Notes: generated by a model not told the origin, from the letters alone. A stretch of 63,770 nucleotides of DNA from Arthrobacter sp. (GCA_023264815.1 JAHFUZ010000023.1:1-63770); one strand, 5' to 3'; positions 1-8,037 are shown, numbered from the stretch's first letter. Translations and numbers: made by a program.

Positions 1-268
1 GGGCAGCAACAACAGCCACAACGTCATCAAACGCCGCCTCCGCAGAACCGGCATCTGCCGGCACCACCGCCATGCTTCCCATACCCCCAGCATCACAGCC
101 CGCACCTGCCGCACGCATTAAGCAACCCGCCTATGTGGACAACTACACGGAAGCCGCCACTACCGCCCCCGGCCACCGCGCCTCAAGCACCGGCGCCGTC
201 CGGTCTCAGCGCTTGAATCACCGTTCGTTTTGGGGATGTGCGCCTTGCTCCGGTAACCTATTCAGGTT

Positions 269-355
269 GGTGACGTGTCCGAGCGGCCGAAGGTGCAACA
301 CTCGAAATGTTGTTTGGTGTCAAAGCCAACGTGGGTTCAAATCCCACCGTCACCG
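269..355 (+). tRNA. tRNA-Ser (anticodon CGA)
   Basis: The acceptor arms GGTGACG (269-275) and CGTCACC (348-354) pair perfectly and are followed by the discriminator G at 355. The T arm GTGGG-TTCAAAT-CCCAC is canonical. The anticodon loop reads CTCGAAA, giving anticodon CGA for UCG codons, and a long variable arm (TTGGTGTCAAAGCCAA) marks a type II tRNA. CCA is not encoded. The 3' part of the gene is supplied by the integrated element, which restores an intact tRNA. Confidence 0.95.
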
Positions 356-356
356 C
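336..356. other. attL core (tRNA-proximal attachment site)
   Basis: This 21-bp stretch of the T arm and acceptor stem of tRNA-Ser is repeated exactly at 8632-8652. The bases on either side differ (G335 against T8631, G357 against C8653), which sets the core limits. The integrase gene begins its 3' end only about 65 bp away, the usual arrangement for tRNA-targeting tyrosine integrases. Confidence 0.9.
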
Positions 357-365
357 GATTGAGAG

Positions 366-404
366 AGGCCCTGATTCCCTTTGTTTGCAAGGGAATCAGG
401 GCCT
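366..404 (+). terminator. Terminator behind tRNA-Ser (element copy)
   Basis: A perfect 16-bp stem (366-381 with 389-404) with a 7-nt loop is followed by TTCGCTTT. The element carries this stem as its own replacement for the host terminator that now lies beyond attR. The two stems share the GGCCCTG core but differ elsewhere. Confidence 0.8.
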
Positions 405-419
405 TTCGCTTTCCCGAAA

Positions 420-1553
420 TCAGGCCGGTGGGCACATTTTGGGCACATTCGCCAGAGAGACAGCGTGATCCAGAGCGTCAGAAACGGCGTCCAGGTCCCC
501 GTCAAACAGATCCGCGTAAGTATCCAGCGTCATGGCTGCCGAGCTGTGCCCCAGCATCTTCTGCACCACCTTGACGTTAGCGCCGGCCGACACGGCGAAG
601 CTCGCCGCCGAGTGCCTCAGATCGTGCGGAGTGATCCGAGGGACGCCGGCCCGCTTGATCGCGTAGGCAAACCAGCTCATGTTGTCCTCGTGCACCCGTG
701 CGGCCCGCAGGTAGTGCCCGCGCTCGTCCGGGAACACCAGGTCATCCCGGCCCTTGCCCTCGCACTGACGCGCCAGCTGCTCCCCCAGGAACCGCGGGAA
801 GGGCACCGTCCTTTTTTTGTGGTTCTTGGGAGTGCCCACCTCGATCACGGAGCCGACCTGGACGGCGTTCTCTTCGATCATCAGCCGGCGGCGCAACATG
901 TCCAGGTGCTTTACCCGCAGCGCCGTCGCCTCGCCCCACCGGATACCGCAGTAAGCCAGCACCAGGACCAGCGCAGGATACTTGCTCGCAGCCGCCAGGG
1001 CGTGCACCTGCTCATGGCTCAGGTAGACGTGAGGCTTCTTCACCTTCCGGGGCAGTGAGACGCCGCGGGCAGGGTTGCTGAGCGCCCGCCTGTCGCTCAC
1101 GGCGTCGTCCAGGATGGCGGCCAAGATCCCGTAGGCCCGGATTACCAGCGTTGCCCCTTTGGGCTTCCGCGCCGGCGTCGCCGTAGCATCCCCCACCGAC
1201 ATCTCAGAGACCCACTGCTGAACGGCAGTCTTGCGTACATCGGCTACGGCTACGCTGCCCCACCGAGGCAGCACGTGGATTCTCCAGGCGGACTCAATAG
1301 GCCGGTAGGCAGACGGCTTTAGGTGGGTCTGCCGCGTCAGCCATTCGGCCCCCAGTGGCCCAATCGTCGCGCGGGCGGCAGTAGCGTCGATGAACTCCCC
1401 GCGGGCCTTAGAGACCTCCACCGAGGCCAGGAACAGCTCCGCATCCCGCTTGGTCCGGAAGCCGCGTTTCTTGGTCTGGCCCCTGTCAGGCTTCCGATAG
1501 CGGACGGCGTAGCGCCGGCCCGCCGTCGTCTCGTAGGGCTCAATCGTCGCCAT
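420..1553 (-). CDS. int: Tyrosine site-specific integrase of the element
   Basis: A 377-aa tyrosine recombinase that would integrate and excise the element at tRNA-Ser. The N-terminus has an arm-type DNA-binding domain (residues about 5-55, RRYAVRYRKPDRGQTKKRGF). The catalytic residues are visible: Arg in YCGIRWGEA, Lys in GTPKNHKK, HDLRHS (HxxR), LGHSS and the tyrosine nucleophile in LDTYADLF. I chose the ATG at 1553 because the open frame further upstream overlaps the XRE gene out of frame and has no integrase similarity; this start overlaps the XRE stop by 14 bp, so the two genes are co-translated. The last codons lie on two GGGCACATTT repeats close to attL. Confidence 0.93.
   Translation of the reverse strand: MATIEPYETTAGRRYAVRYRKPDRGQTKKRGFRTKRDAELFLASVEVSKARGEFIDATAARATIGPLGAEWLTRQTHLKPSAYRPIESAWRIHVLPRWGSVAVADVRKTAVQQWVSEMSVGDATATPARKPKGATLVIRAYGILAAILDDAVSDRRALSNPARGVSLPRKVKKPHVYLSHEQVHALAAASKYPALVLVLAYCGIRWGEATALRVKHLDMLRRRLMIEENAVQVGSVIEVGTPKNHKKRTVPFPRFLGEQLARQCEGKGRDDLVFPDERGHYLRAARVHEDNMSWFAYAIKRAGVPRITPHDLRHSAASFAVSAGANVKVVQKMLGHSSAAMTLDTYADLFDGDLDAVSDALDHAVSLANVPKMCPPA
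430..450. repeat. Two 11-bp direct repeats near attL (candidate integrase arm sites)
   Basis: GGGCACATTTT (430-440) is followed directly by GGGCACATTC (441-450). The same 11-bp unit occurs three times beside attR at 8519-8548 in the same orientation. Short direct repeats near both ends of an element are typical of integrase arm-type sites. Here they also encode the integrase C-terminus (NVPKMCPP). Confidence 0.45.
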
Positions 1554-2043
1554 CGTCGCGCACCCTTTCTGCCACGGCCTGGACCTCATGAGAAAGGGTC
1601 TCCATCCGGTCCAGAAGTTCCCGCAGCTCCGGGCTGCCAGCGCCAGGGAACACCGGCCGCGCCAGCGCTCGCCGCTCCGCTCGCTGGCCGGCCGTCTCGG
1701 TATCAGCGCCACGCAGCGGCATGATGCCATCCGCCCAATGCCAGAGCTCCTGAAAATCGACTTCACCCACCGCCGTAGCTGCCGGCGCTTCCCCAGGATC
1801 GACATGGGGCAGCAGCAAGCTATTCGGCGGGACGCCCAGGGCAACCGCCAGCGCCATCAAGTCGTCAGCGTCAACTCTCCGCTCCCCTGCTTCAATGCGC
1901 CGCAGACCCAACGGAGGAATAGGCCGGCCCAACTCTGCAAGGTGTTCAGCCAGCTCTTTGTACTGCATCCGCCCGCGCAGCCGCGCAACGTTCGCACGCA
2001 CGTGCTCGCCGGTAGGGCCCAGCGGATTCTTCTTTTCAGCCAT
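1540..2043 (-). CDS. XRE-family repressor-like regulator
   Basis: A 167-aa protein with an N-terminal lambda-Cro/XRE helix-turn-helix (about residues 10-65: YKELAEHLAELGRPIPPLGLRRIEAGERRVDADDL, shown here in pieces of the typical XRE pattern QxELAxxL...RRIExGxR...LxxLAxAL). The C-terminus (about 130-165) looks like a short helical segment. It lies immediately upstream of the integrase and is transcribed away from the rightward genes, the position of a lysogeny repressor. ATG 2043 (MAEKKNPL) is preferred; an in-frame ATG at 2064 is possible. The 118-bp divergent region holds inverted repeats that could be its operators. Confidence 0.8.
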   Translation of the reverse strand: MAEKKNPLGPTGEHVRANVARLRGRMQYKELAEHLAELGRPIPPLGLRRIEAGERRVDADDLMALAVALGVPPNSLLLPHVDPGEAPAATAVGEVDFQELWHWADGIMPLRGADTETAGQRAERRALARPVFPGAGSPELRELLDRMETLSHEVQAVAERVRDDGDD

Positions 2044-2161
2044 TGGGCAATTGTCGCAGATCAAAATGAGCTTTGAAAGATCTAGTTGTGCGTGCGGGCA
2101 TCATCATGTATCTTGATTCTCAAGCGATCAAAACGATCGATGAAAGATCAAGGAGAATCCA
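2044..2161. promoter_or_regulatory. Divergent control region of the element with operator-like repeats
   Basis: This AT-rich gap separates the repressor (leftward) from the excisionase-like gene (rightward). CTTGA-TTC-TCAAG (2112-2124) is a perfect inverted repeat, and several GATCAAAA/GATCAAGG words follow up to the ribosome binding site AAGGAG. A second imperfect inverted repeat, TCAAA-N6-TTTGA, lies at about 2061-2077. The sites would suit an XRE repressor that controls both directions. Assignment of promoters is not possible by eye. Confidence 0.5.
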
Positions 2162-2362
2162 GTGGACGACCTGCTCACCCCAGCCGAACTGGCAGCCAAA
2201 CTTCACACCAAGCCGGCGCAGCTCGCACAGTGGCGATACCGCGGACTAGGGCCCAAATTCATCAAGCTCGGCAAGTCCATCCGCTACCGCATCAGCGACG
2301 TAGACGCATGGCTCGACGCGCAGACCCGCACCTGTACGGGCCCGGCGCTCGCCAATGCCTAG
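2162..2362 (+). CDS. xis: Excisionase-like MerR/HTH_17 DNA-binding protein
   Basis: A 66-aa protein with the helix-turn-helix pattern of phage excisionases: LLTPAELAAKL, QLAQWRYRGLGPKFIKLG and IRYRISDVDAWL. These proteins bend DNA and direct the integrase to excise. The GTG start has a good ribosome binding site (AAGGAGAATCCA). It is the first gene of the rightward transcript and overlaps the next open frame by a few bases. The family call is firm; the role as excisionase is inferred from position. Confidence 0.75.
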   Translation: MDDLLTPAELAAKLHTKPAQLAQWRYRGLGPKFIKLGKSIRYRISDVDAWLDAQTRTCTGPALANA

Positions 2363-2477
2363 ACGCAGACCCGGCGCAGCAGCCCGCAGACAAAACAAAA
2401 GCGCCCCCGGTGTTGTCGCCAAACAACCCACCGGAAGCGCCAGCAGATCCGAACCCATGGAAGAGGAAAGAATCGCT

Positions 2478-2981
2478 ATGAAGGACTCTAGCAGCACCAG
2501 CGACGGAACCACAGACGTATTCGAGGACCGCATCCAGCGCGTATACCTCGACCGCACCCGGGACTTTGAGTTCTACGGCGGTCACGTCTGGAAGGTGGAG
2601 TACACCCCCGCTTACTCCCACGCTGACCGCTGGTTCACCACCTTGCAGGAAGCCACGGACTACGCCGCAGAACAGGACCGCTTCCGCGTAGCGCTCGCCG
2701 CCGAGCAGCTGCCGCCCGCCGGCTTCACCGCTGATCCCTCGTGCGGGCTCTGCTACCCCGACGCGCACCCATCCGGCCAGTTTTGCGACTTCCCCACCAC
2801 GTATAGCGGCCCGAGCCGCTACAGCCCAGACAACGCCTGGGGAATCAGCACGTCATGGAACGTGTCGGACGGTCTGGAGCTGTTCATCGATAGCCGGCCA
2901 AATGCCCGCCTCGACCTCGCCGCCGCGAAATCGCTGCATGCCATCCTGGGCGAAGTCCTTCAGGAAGTTGGCCAGGCATGA
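2478..2981 (+). CDS. Hypothetical protein of the element
   Basis: An unrecognised acidic protein of about 167 aa. The frame is open from 2355, with possible starts at 2355, 2457 (MEEERIAM) and 2478 (MKDSSSTS); 2478 is preferred because GAGGAAAG stands at the right distance. A central segment contains CGLCYPDAHPSGQFCDF, a Cys/His cluster that might bind a metal. The stop overlaps the next gene by 4 bp (ATGA), so translation is coupled to the second recombinase. Function unknown. Confidence 0.65.
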   Translation: MKDSSSTSDGTTDVFEDRIQRVYLDRTRDFEFYGGHVWKVEYTPAYSHADRWFTTLQEATDYAAEQDRFRVALAAEQLPPAGFTADPSCGLCYPDAHPSGQFCDFPTTYSGPSRYSPDNAWGISTSWNVSDGLELFIDSRPNARLDLAAAKSLHAILGEVLQEVGQA

Positions 2982-3904
2982 ACCGCGCCGCGCTCGCCGT
3001 TGTCCCTGACCACCAGGCGCCGACGCCGGAGGAAGTCCAAGCAGGAAACGAGAAGGTGCTGACAATGGCCGGCTACGAATGGGAAGCCCGCGGCCTGGCT
3101 GCCCGCACCATCAAAGAGCACCTGATCTTCTTGCGGAAAATGAGCCGTGAGGGTCTGGATTTCATGACCTGCACCCGGCGCGAGATTGTGTTTTGGATGG
3201 CAGGACAGGACTGGTCAAACTCAACTCGAGTGCACCGGAAGGCCCAGCTGTACGGCTTCTTCACATGGATGCAGGATGAGGAGCTACGCCTCGACAACCC
3301 GGCAGCCAAACTGCCGAAGGTCAAGGCCCAGAAGCAGAAGCCCAACCCTTTCACCGCCGCAGAGGTCCAGAAGCTTTTGGATTCAGGCATCTACTTCAAG
3401 ACGCAAGTCATGGTCTGCGCTCACTATTACCTTGGCTTGCGCGTCTCAGAGATCGCCGCGATTCACGGCAGCCACATCGACTGGGATACGCGCACACTCA
3501 CCACCGTTGGCAAGGGCAGGAAAGAGGCGCAGATCCCCATCCCGTCGCATATGTGGGAGGTAGTAACCAAGATGCCCAGGGACGCTTACTGGTTCCCCAA
3601 CAGGACAGCAAACCGGATGTTCCCCGCCGGCGAAGGACACATCACCGGCAACTCAATTTCGGGCCTGCTGGCCGAGGCCATCAAGCGCGCAGGAATCAAG
3701 CACCGCCCCCACCAGCTAAGGGCGGCGACGGCAACCGAGATGCACCGGGCCGGCGTCAGTGCTTTCACCATCCAGGAAGGAATGCGGCACTCCCTCATGC
3801 AGACCACCACGGTCTATCTGACCATCGATCCGGAACAGGTCCGCGCCGGCCTTGAAATGCTCCCGGCAGTGACCATGCCAGGACGGAAGAAAAGGAGTGC
3901 CTGA
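2978..3904 (+). CDS. Second tyrosine recombinase (XerC/D-like)
   Basis: A 308-aa protein with a SAM-like N-terminal core-binding domain (about 45-110) and a complete catalytic domain: Arg in YYLGLRVSEI, Lys in TVGKGRKE, HQLR (HxxR), MRHS and the nucleophile Tyr in TTVYLTI. It lacks the AP2-type arm-binding domain of the attL-proximal integrase and is closer in layout to Xer-type enzymes. It sits in the middle of the rightward operon, coupled to both neighbours by overlapping start/stop codons. It may resolve multimers or act on a second site; its job is inferred. A second intact recombinase in so small an element is unusual. Confidence 0.85.
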   Translation: MNRAALAVVPDHQAPTPEEVQAGNEKVLTMAGYEWEARGLAARTIKEHLIFLRKMSREGLDFMTCTRREIVFWMAGQDWSNSTRVHRKAQLYGFFTWMQDEELRLDNPAAKLPKVKAQKQKPNPFTAAEVQKLLDSGIYFKTQVMVCAHYYLGLRVSEIAAIHGSHIDWDTRTLTTVGKGRKEAQIPIPSHMWEVVTKMPRDAYWFPNRTANRMFPAGEGHITGNSISGLLAEAIKRAGIKHRPHQLRAATATEMHRAGVSAFTIQEGMRHSLMQTTTVYLTIDPEQVRAGLEMLPAVTMPGRKKRSA

Positions 3905-4500
3905 TGAGCTGGCAGGCCCAAACCTGGGCAGTCGAGATGGGCAAGCGCTTCGAGCTGGAACCCGGACACCGCTGGATGCTCACCATCCTGGCCAACTACG
4001 CAGACCCGGAAGGAAATGACATCTTCCCCAGTATCGCCACTCTGATGGCAGACACAGGCTTTGGAGAGAACACCATCCGTCGCCACATCAAGCACCTGAT
4101 GGCGTGCGGCCTAATGGACTACGGCAATCAAGCTGTGGTGGCACTCAAAGTGAGCCGAGCAGACCGCCGGCCAAAGGTTTACCGCCTACTCATGACCGAT
4201 TTTGCGGGGTCCCACCACGGCACCCCGCAAACGGCCACGGGGTCCCAAACGGACACCTCACGGGGTGCCAAACGGGGTGCCACCGTGGCACCCAAACCTA
4301 TAAACCCAAAAGAAAACCTAGCGCCGGCCGAGGCCGAGTGCCGCAGGTGTGACAGGACGCGTCCAGAGTCAGAGCTCAGCGCTTCCGGCATCTGTGCCGA
4401 TTGCCTGGGCGTTGGCCAGCAGGCAGCGGCCGAGGGCGCGGCCTACCGGGAACAGATCCGACTTAGACGCCTCGCGTCCAATGTCGGAACCCTCCTGTAG
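3904..4500 (+). CDS. HTH/zinc-finger protein, replication-initiator-like
   Basis: A 198-aa protein. Residues 1-95 form a winged-helix domain of the kind found at the N-terminus of phage replication proteins (WMLTILANYADPEGNDIFPS...FGENTIRRHIKHL). A polar linker rich in Gly/Thr/Gln follows. The C-terminus has CRRC-x13-CADC (about 146-166), a probable zinc ribbon. Its start codon overlaps the recombinase stop (TGATG). I infer a role in initiating element replication or in control; no helicase or polymerase is encoded nearby. Confidence 0.65.
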   Translation: MSWQAQTWAVEMGKRFELEPGHRWMLTILANYADPEGNDIFPSIATLMADTGFGENTIRRHIKHLMACGLMDYGNQAVVALKVSRADRRPKVYRLLMTDFAGSHHGTPQTATGSQTDTSRGAKRGATVAPKPINPKENLAPAEAECRRCDRTRPESELSASGICADCLGVGQQAAAEGAAYREQIRLRRLASNVGTLL

Positions 4501-4553
4501 CTTTCGCCAGGGAACCAGACCAAACCACCAGCCAAGAAAGGAGGAACCCCACA

Positions 4554-4865
4554 ATGCACAGACTCCTAGACGTTCTCACGGCGTTGATCGCAGCCATATG
4601 GCCAGCGAACCGCCGACCCGTCCAAGACACTGCCACGGCCAACGGCCCGCAGGCTCTGCCCGCTGTTGAGAGGCTAGCAACGGCCACTCCAGCAATCTTC
4701 ACCGACCAAGCAACGGAAGCAACACCCGGCTTGGCTCGCAGCGCCCGCACTCCGGACCACGGCAGCAAACCACGCGGAGCCAGTCAGTCACGCGGCCCGC
4801 CATGCTCGCCAGCTCCGCAGCCCCCACAGCGCCGCTGGAGCCCCGCTGACCGTCTCGCCGGATAA
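4554..4865 (+). CDS. Small hypothetical protein
   Basis: A 103-aa frame with a strong ribosome binding site (AAAGGAGGAACCCCACA before ATG). The N-terminus has a short hydrophobic stretch (LLDVLTALIAAIWP, residues 3-16); the rest is Pro/Arg/Ala-rich and of low complexity. No family is recognised. The strong ribosome binding site supports a real start, but the C-terminal part may be non-conserved. Confidence 0.45.
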   Translation: MHRLLDVLTALIAAIWPANRRPVQDTATANGPQALPAVERLATATPAIFTDQATEATPGLARSARTPDHGSKPRGASQSRGPPCSPAPQPPQRRWSPADRLAG

Positions 4866-5287
4866 TCCGCCGCAGGGATGCAGCCAGGCTCGCCGCGCAG
4901 CCCTCGCCGCCCGATCAGACCCAGAATCAAATCTGATCCGGCACAGGAACCAAACCTGATATCAGGCCAAAAAGGTATCCCCGCGGGCGCGCGTACGGGC
5001 ACGCGCCCGGGTAGGGCAGGGCAGGGTAACGCTTGTAGATAAGACATAGCCCATCCGCCTGATTCCGGCAGATTCCGGCAGACCACCTGCCCACCAAATC
5101 TGGATTTGTCGGGTAGGGACGGGACGGGTCGGGAAGCCCTGGGCAGTATGCCCAGTGCCCCATCTGCAGATACCAGCAGATTCCGCAGAAGGCCAGCCTG
5201 CCGGTTCTGGATTTACCGGGACGGGACGGGTAGGGACGGGTAGCAGTTGGGCAGTAGACCCAGCCATCACACACACCAGGAGGAACC
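4866..5287. repeat. Gene-free segment with three GGG-run arrays (G-quadruplex-like)
   Basis: This 422-bp gap holds three arrays of GGG runs at an exact 5-nt period on the + strand: four runs at 5009-5026, five at 5111-5133 and five at 5218-5240. Each array fits the canonical four-tract G-quadruplex pattern with 2-nt loops. The arrays belong to imperfect ~100-bp modules that also share TCTGGATTT (5099-5107, 5206-5214) and GCAGATTCCG words (5068, 5176). A replication origin, packaging signal or transcription pause region is possible. A short upstream part (4866-5000) shows nothing distinct. Confidence 0.7.
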
Positions 5288-5518
5288 ATGAGCACCACAC
5301 CTGACAGCCGGCTATCCGAACAGGAAGCGCTCGCAGTTACCCAAGCCCTGATGCAAGCCAGGGAGGACGACGCCTACCTGATGATCACCGGCTCCACCAA
5401 TCCACGGGCGCTGGCCCTCGTGGCATGTGGCCTCGCCGCCGCAGCCCTGACCCACGGCGGCATCGACGGGGCCCGCTGGCTGGCAGAGCGTCAGCTGGCC
5501 ATTGCCGCCGAGAATTAG
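5288..5518 (+). CDS. Small hypothetical protein
   Basis: A 76-aa protein (STTPDSRLSEQEALAVTQAL...) with a strong ribosome binding site (CAGGAGGAACC) and high-GC third positions, so it is very likely expressed. It is alanine-rich and predicted helical, without signal peptide. It is the first gene after the G-run arrays. No family is recognised. A short hairpin (5520-5542) begins at its stop codon. Confidence 0.65.
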   Translation: MSTTPDSRLSEQEALAVTQALMQAREDDAYLMITGSTNPRALALVACGLAAAALTHGGIDGARWLAERQLAIAAEN

Positions 5519-5519
5519 A

Positions 5520-5542
5520 GCCCGATTTTTTAGGAATCGGGC
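5520..5542 (+). terminator. Short hairpin after the small gene
   Basis: GCCCGATT (5520-5527) pairs with AATCGGGC (5535-5542). The U-rich part lies in the loop side rather than after the stem, so this is a weak terminator or an RNA stabiliser. Confidence 0.45.
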
Positions 5543-5673
5543 CAGCGGGCGACCCGCGCATCTTCCATTTTTTCTCTCCCTTGGGTATCTCCTGATGTGC
5601 CCTTTTTGTGAGGGAAACCCTCTAGATCTAGAGGATTTTCGCACCATGACAAACCTCTGAAAGGACCACCACA

Positions 5674-6036
5674 ATGGCCAAACCCCCCACACGCCACCAG
5701 CTGGACATGGCGCTCGCCGCTATTGCCCAGGTCTCCGGCTTCCTGACGGACGGAGGACTCGATGCTGACGGCACCAAGGCTGCCTCTCTGGGCGCAGCGG
5801 CTGAGTCGCTGGAGCTCGTTCGCAAGCACTGGACGACGGACACCCGTAAGAAGCTCGCGAGGCCCGCAGAATCGAACACAGCGGTTTCCGGTGTTGCAAT
5901 GTCCGGCCAACCTGTTAATCTGATCCCAGAAGGTCAGGATCAGCCGGCAGCGCGAAACGCACCGGCCCCAGAACGGCTAACTGAAACTCTCCCGGCAGAG
6001 GCGGCAGCGCGAAACGCACCGCAGAGCAGGAACTGA
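5674..6036 (+). CDS. Small hypothetical protein upstream of the capsid gene
   Basis: A 120-aa protein with ribosome binding site GAAAGGACC. The first 70 residues look globular and helical (HQLDMALAAIAQVSGFLTDGG...AAESLELVRKHW). The C-terminus carries two copies of an AARNAP segment, encoded by a DNA repeat that continues past the stop (5946-6072). It lies before the capsid gene in the same direction, a common place for scaffold or small structural proteins, but no similarity supports that. Confidence 0.6.
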   Translation: MAKPPTRHQLDMALAAIAQVSGFLTDGGLDADGTKAASLGAAAESLELVRKHWTTDTRKKLARPAESNTAVSGVAMSGQPVNLIPEGQDQPAARNAPAPERLTETLPAEAAARNAPQSRN

Positions 6037-6072
6037 TAACCGCATACCGCCGCTGGCAGCGTGAACCGCACC
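5946..6072 (+). repeat. Three spaced copies of GGCAGCGCGAAACGCACCG
   Basis: The 19-bp word occurs at 5946-5964 and 6003-6021 exactly and at 6055-6072 with two changes (GTGAACCGCACC). The first two copies are coding, the third is not, so selection may act on the DNA or RNA. Spacing is 57 and 52 bp. The region ends about 100 bp before the capsid start codon. Confidence 0.6.
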
Positions 6073-6175
6073 AGCTGAAGCGCCATTTCCCCAGGCGCGG
6101 CGACGTAGCACCGTCAAATTCCCCCGTTTCGCCTCACAGCGCCCATAGCCGGCGCTCTCCCCCAAGGAGTTTCCT

Positions 6176-7513
6176 TTGTCCAAGCACCTCATTGCACTGC
6201 TGACCGAGAAGCGGAAAACCGCTCACGCCAAGGCAACAGCCATCGTTTCCGCCGCCGAGTCAGAGGCCCGGAACCTGACCCCCGAAGAGACCCAGGAATT
6301 CGACGGCCTCATGACCGAGCTGGACGGCTACCGCAGCCAGGCCGAACAGCTGGAGGGCTTCGAGGCCGATGTCCGCAGCATGGGACAGTCCCTCTCCCGC
6401 ATCCCCGGCGGCCCCGGCGGCAGCGAGGCCCGAGGAGTCGACCGTTCTGCCCAGTGGGTCCGAACCGACACCATGGCCCCCGCCGCTCTCCGCTCCGGTG
6501 AACGCTTCACAGAGCATTCCGTGGTGCAGGGCTCCGCGCAGCGCTCCGCAGGCGCTGAGGCGGCAGTGCTGGCCCAGTACACCGGCCTTGGTGAGATGAT
6601 CCGTGCCCTTGCCACCACGGGCGGCGGTTCCGCCGTCCTGCCCACCGCGTGGAGCGGTAACCTCGTGGATCTGGCCCGCAACCAGTCCGCCGTCATGCAG
6701 GCCGGCGCTTCTGTGATCCCCATGGAGTCCAAGACGGTCAACATCGGCCGGCTGACGGCAGACCCCACGGCAGCTTTCCGGACGGAAAACAGCCTGATCA
6801 CCGCCTCAGATCCGACGTTCGATAACGTCACCCTGACGGCACAGACCCTCTCCGCCGAAGTGATCGGCTCCATGGAGTGGTTCCAGGACGCCGACAATGC
6901 CGAGTCACTCGTGCTCAATGCCCTGGGCAAGGCACTGGCGCAGCGCATCGACCTCGTGGCCCTGTACGGCGGTATCGTGGCCGGCGCCGGCTCGATCAAC
7001 CTGCCGACGCCCCCGAACCCCCGCGGCGTCCTCGCTGCTCTGAACGCCACACTGTCGGCCAACGTGCTGGGAGCGGGAGCCAACGGCACCACCCAGACCG
7101 CCGCCAGCTACTGGAGCGAAGTCCTGGACACCATCTACACCGTCCGGGACCGCAACGAAGACCCCACGGCGCTGATCTGGAACACCAAGCTTGGCCGCCA
7201 GTACGCCAAGGCCACCGACACCACCGGCCAGCCGCTCCAGCTGCCGTCCGACGTCGCAGACCTCCCGCGTTACTCGAGCAACCAGATCCCGTCCTACACC
7301 CAGGGCACCATGACCGGCCGCGCAACGGATCTCTTCGTGGGCGACTGGAGCCAGCTGCTCATCGGCCAGCGTCTCGGCATCACCATCCAGGTTCTGACCG
7401 AGCGCTACGCCGAGTACGGCCAGATCGGCATCATTGCCCACTGGCGCGGCGACGTGCAGCCGGCACGTCCGGGCGCGTTCGCCGTCTACCGCTCCATCCA
7501 GGGCGCAGCGTAA
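6176..7513 (+). CDS. HK97-family phage major capsid protein
   Basis: A 445-aa capsid protein. Residues 1-80 are a charged helical N-terminal arm (delta/scaffold domain, EKRKTAHAKATAIVSAAESEARNLTPEETQEFDGL in outline), then a Gly/Pro linker, then the HK97 core from about 130 (GGSAVLPTAWSGNLVDLARNQS..., SAEVIGSMEWFQD..., ending IIAHWRGDVQPARPGAFAVYRS). The start is TTG with AAGGAG at a good distance. In HK97-type phages the delta domain is removed by a phage protease, which is not encoded here; a helper phage protease may do it. This is the clearest virion gene of the element. Confidence 0.92.
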   Translation: MSKHLIALLTEKRKTAHAKATAIVSAAESEARNLTPEETQEFDGLMTELDGYRSQAEQLEGFEADVRSMGQSLSRIPGGPGGSEARGVDRSAQWVRTDTMAPAALRSGERFTEHSVVQGSAQRSAGAEAAVLAQYTGLGEMIRALATTGGGSAVLPTAWSGNLVDLARNQSAVMQAGASVIPMESKTVNIGRLTADPTAAFRTENSLITASDPTFDNVTLTAQTLSAEVIGSMEWFQDADNAESLVLNALGKALAQRIDLVALYGGIVAGAGSINLPTPPNPRGVLAALNATLSANVLGAGANGTTQTAASYWSEVLDTIYTVRDRNEDPTALIWNTKLGRQYAKATDTTGQPLQLPSDVADLPRYSSNQIPSYTQGTMTGRATDLFVGDWSQLLIGQRLGITIQVLTERYAEYGQIGIIAHWRGDVQPARPGAFAVYRSIQGAA

Positions 7514-7827
7514 TGACCGCCCGCGAAGAGCGCGTCAAGGAGCTGCAGGTGCTCGGACTGGACGACGAAGAGGCCGAGGCGGTGCTGCCTTCCCAGGCTG
7601 CCCCACGTCGCGTCAGCCAAGCCCGGATCTGCACGGACTACCTCAACACCACGCACCCGGAAACGGGCCTAGATGTGGTGTTCGTCCCCGGGGAGGCCCT
7701 GCCTGAATGGGCCTACGCTGACCAGCAGGCCCGCCGCGTGGCACCTGAGGGCGATACCCTCCCCATTGCCCCCAGAAAGCCCCTCAGGGCGCTGGACGCC
7801 GACCGCAAGACAGCGGACGGCAAGTAA
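7513..7827 (+). CDS. Hypothetical protein coupled to the capsid gene
   Basis: A 104-aa protein whose ATG overlaps the capsid stop codon (TAATG), so it is translationally coupled. The N-terminus is a short acidic helix (MTAREERVKELQVLGLDDEEAEAV, shown in outline), the rest has no recognisable domain. Position after a capsid gene suggests a head-completion or decoration protein; this is inference only. A perfect terminator follows at 7938-7979. Confidence 0.65.
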   Translation: MTAREERVKELQVLGLDDEEAEAVLPSQAAPRRVSQARICTDYLNTTHPETGLDVVFVPGEALPEWAYADQQARRVAPEGDTLPIAPRKPLRALDADRKTADGK

Positions 7828-7937
7828 CAGACCAGGCGTCAACGTCACCGCCCGATGTAAATAAGTCTCATAGCAGCGTCGGGGCAACGGAACGATGGCA
7901 GGAGAGGCTTCCTCACCAGTGACCCTGCCAGCGCCGA

Positions 7938-7979
7938 ACAGCTAAGGCCCGCACTCTCACCAGTGCGGGCCTTAGCTGT
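7938..7979 (+). terminator. Strong hairpin terminator after the capsid operon
   Basis: An 18-bp perfect stem (7938-7955 with 7962-7979) around the 6-nt loop CTCACC. It ends the capsid transcript and separates it from the last gene of the element, which therefore needs its own promoter. Confidence 0.85.
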
Positions 7980-8037
7980 ATTCCGACTTGGCGACAATGT
8001 GTCACCAAAAAGGGCAAGGGCGGTTTAATCTGGACCC

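Noticed and set aside
1..268. Possible gene ends at the left edge (open frames on both strands, one + frame ending at 119-121)
   Set aside because: Codon third positions are mixed, no start or recognisable protein appears, and several frames are equally open. No gene can be supported from this fragment.
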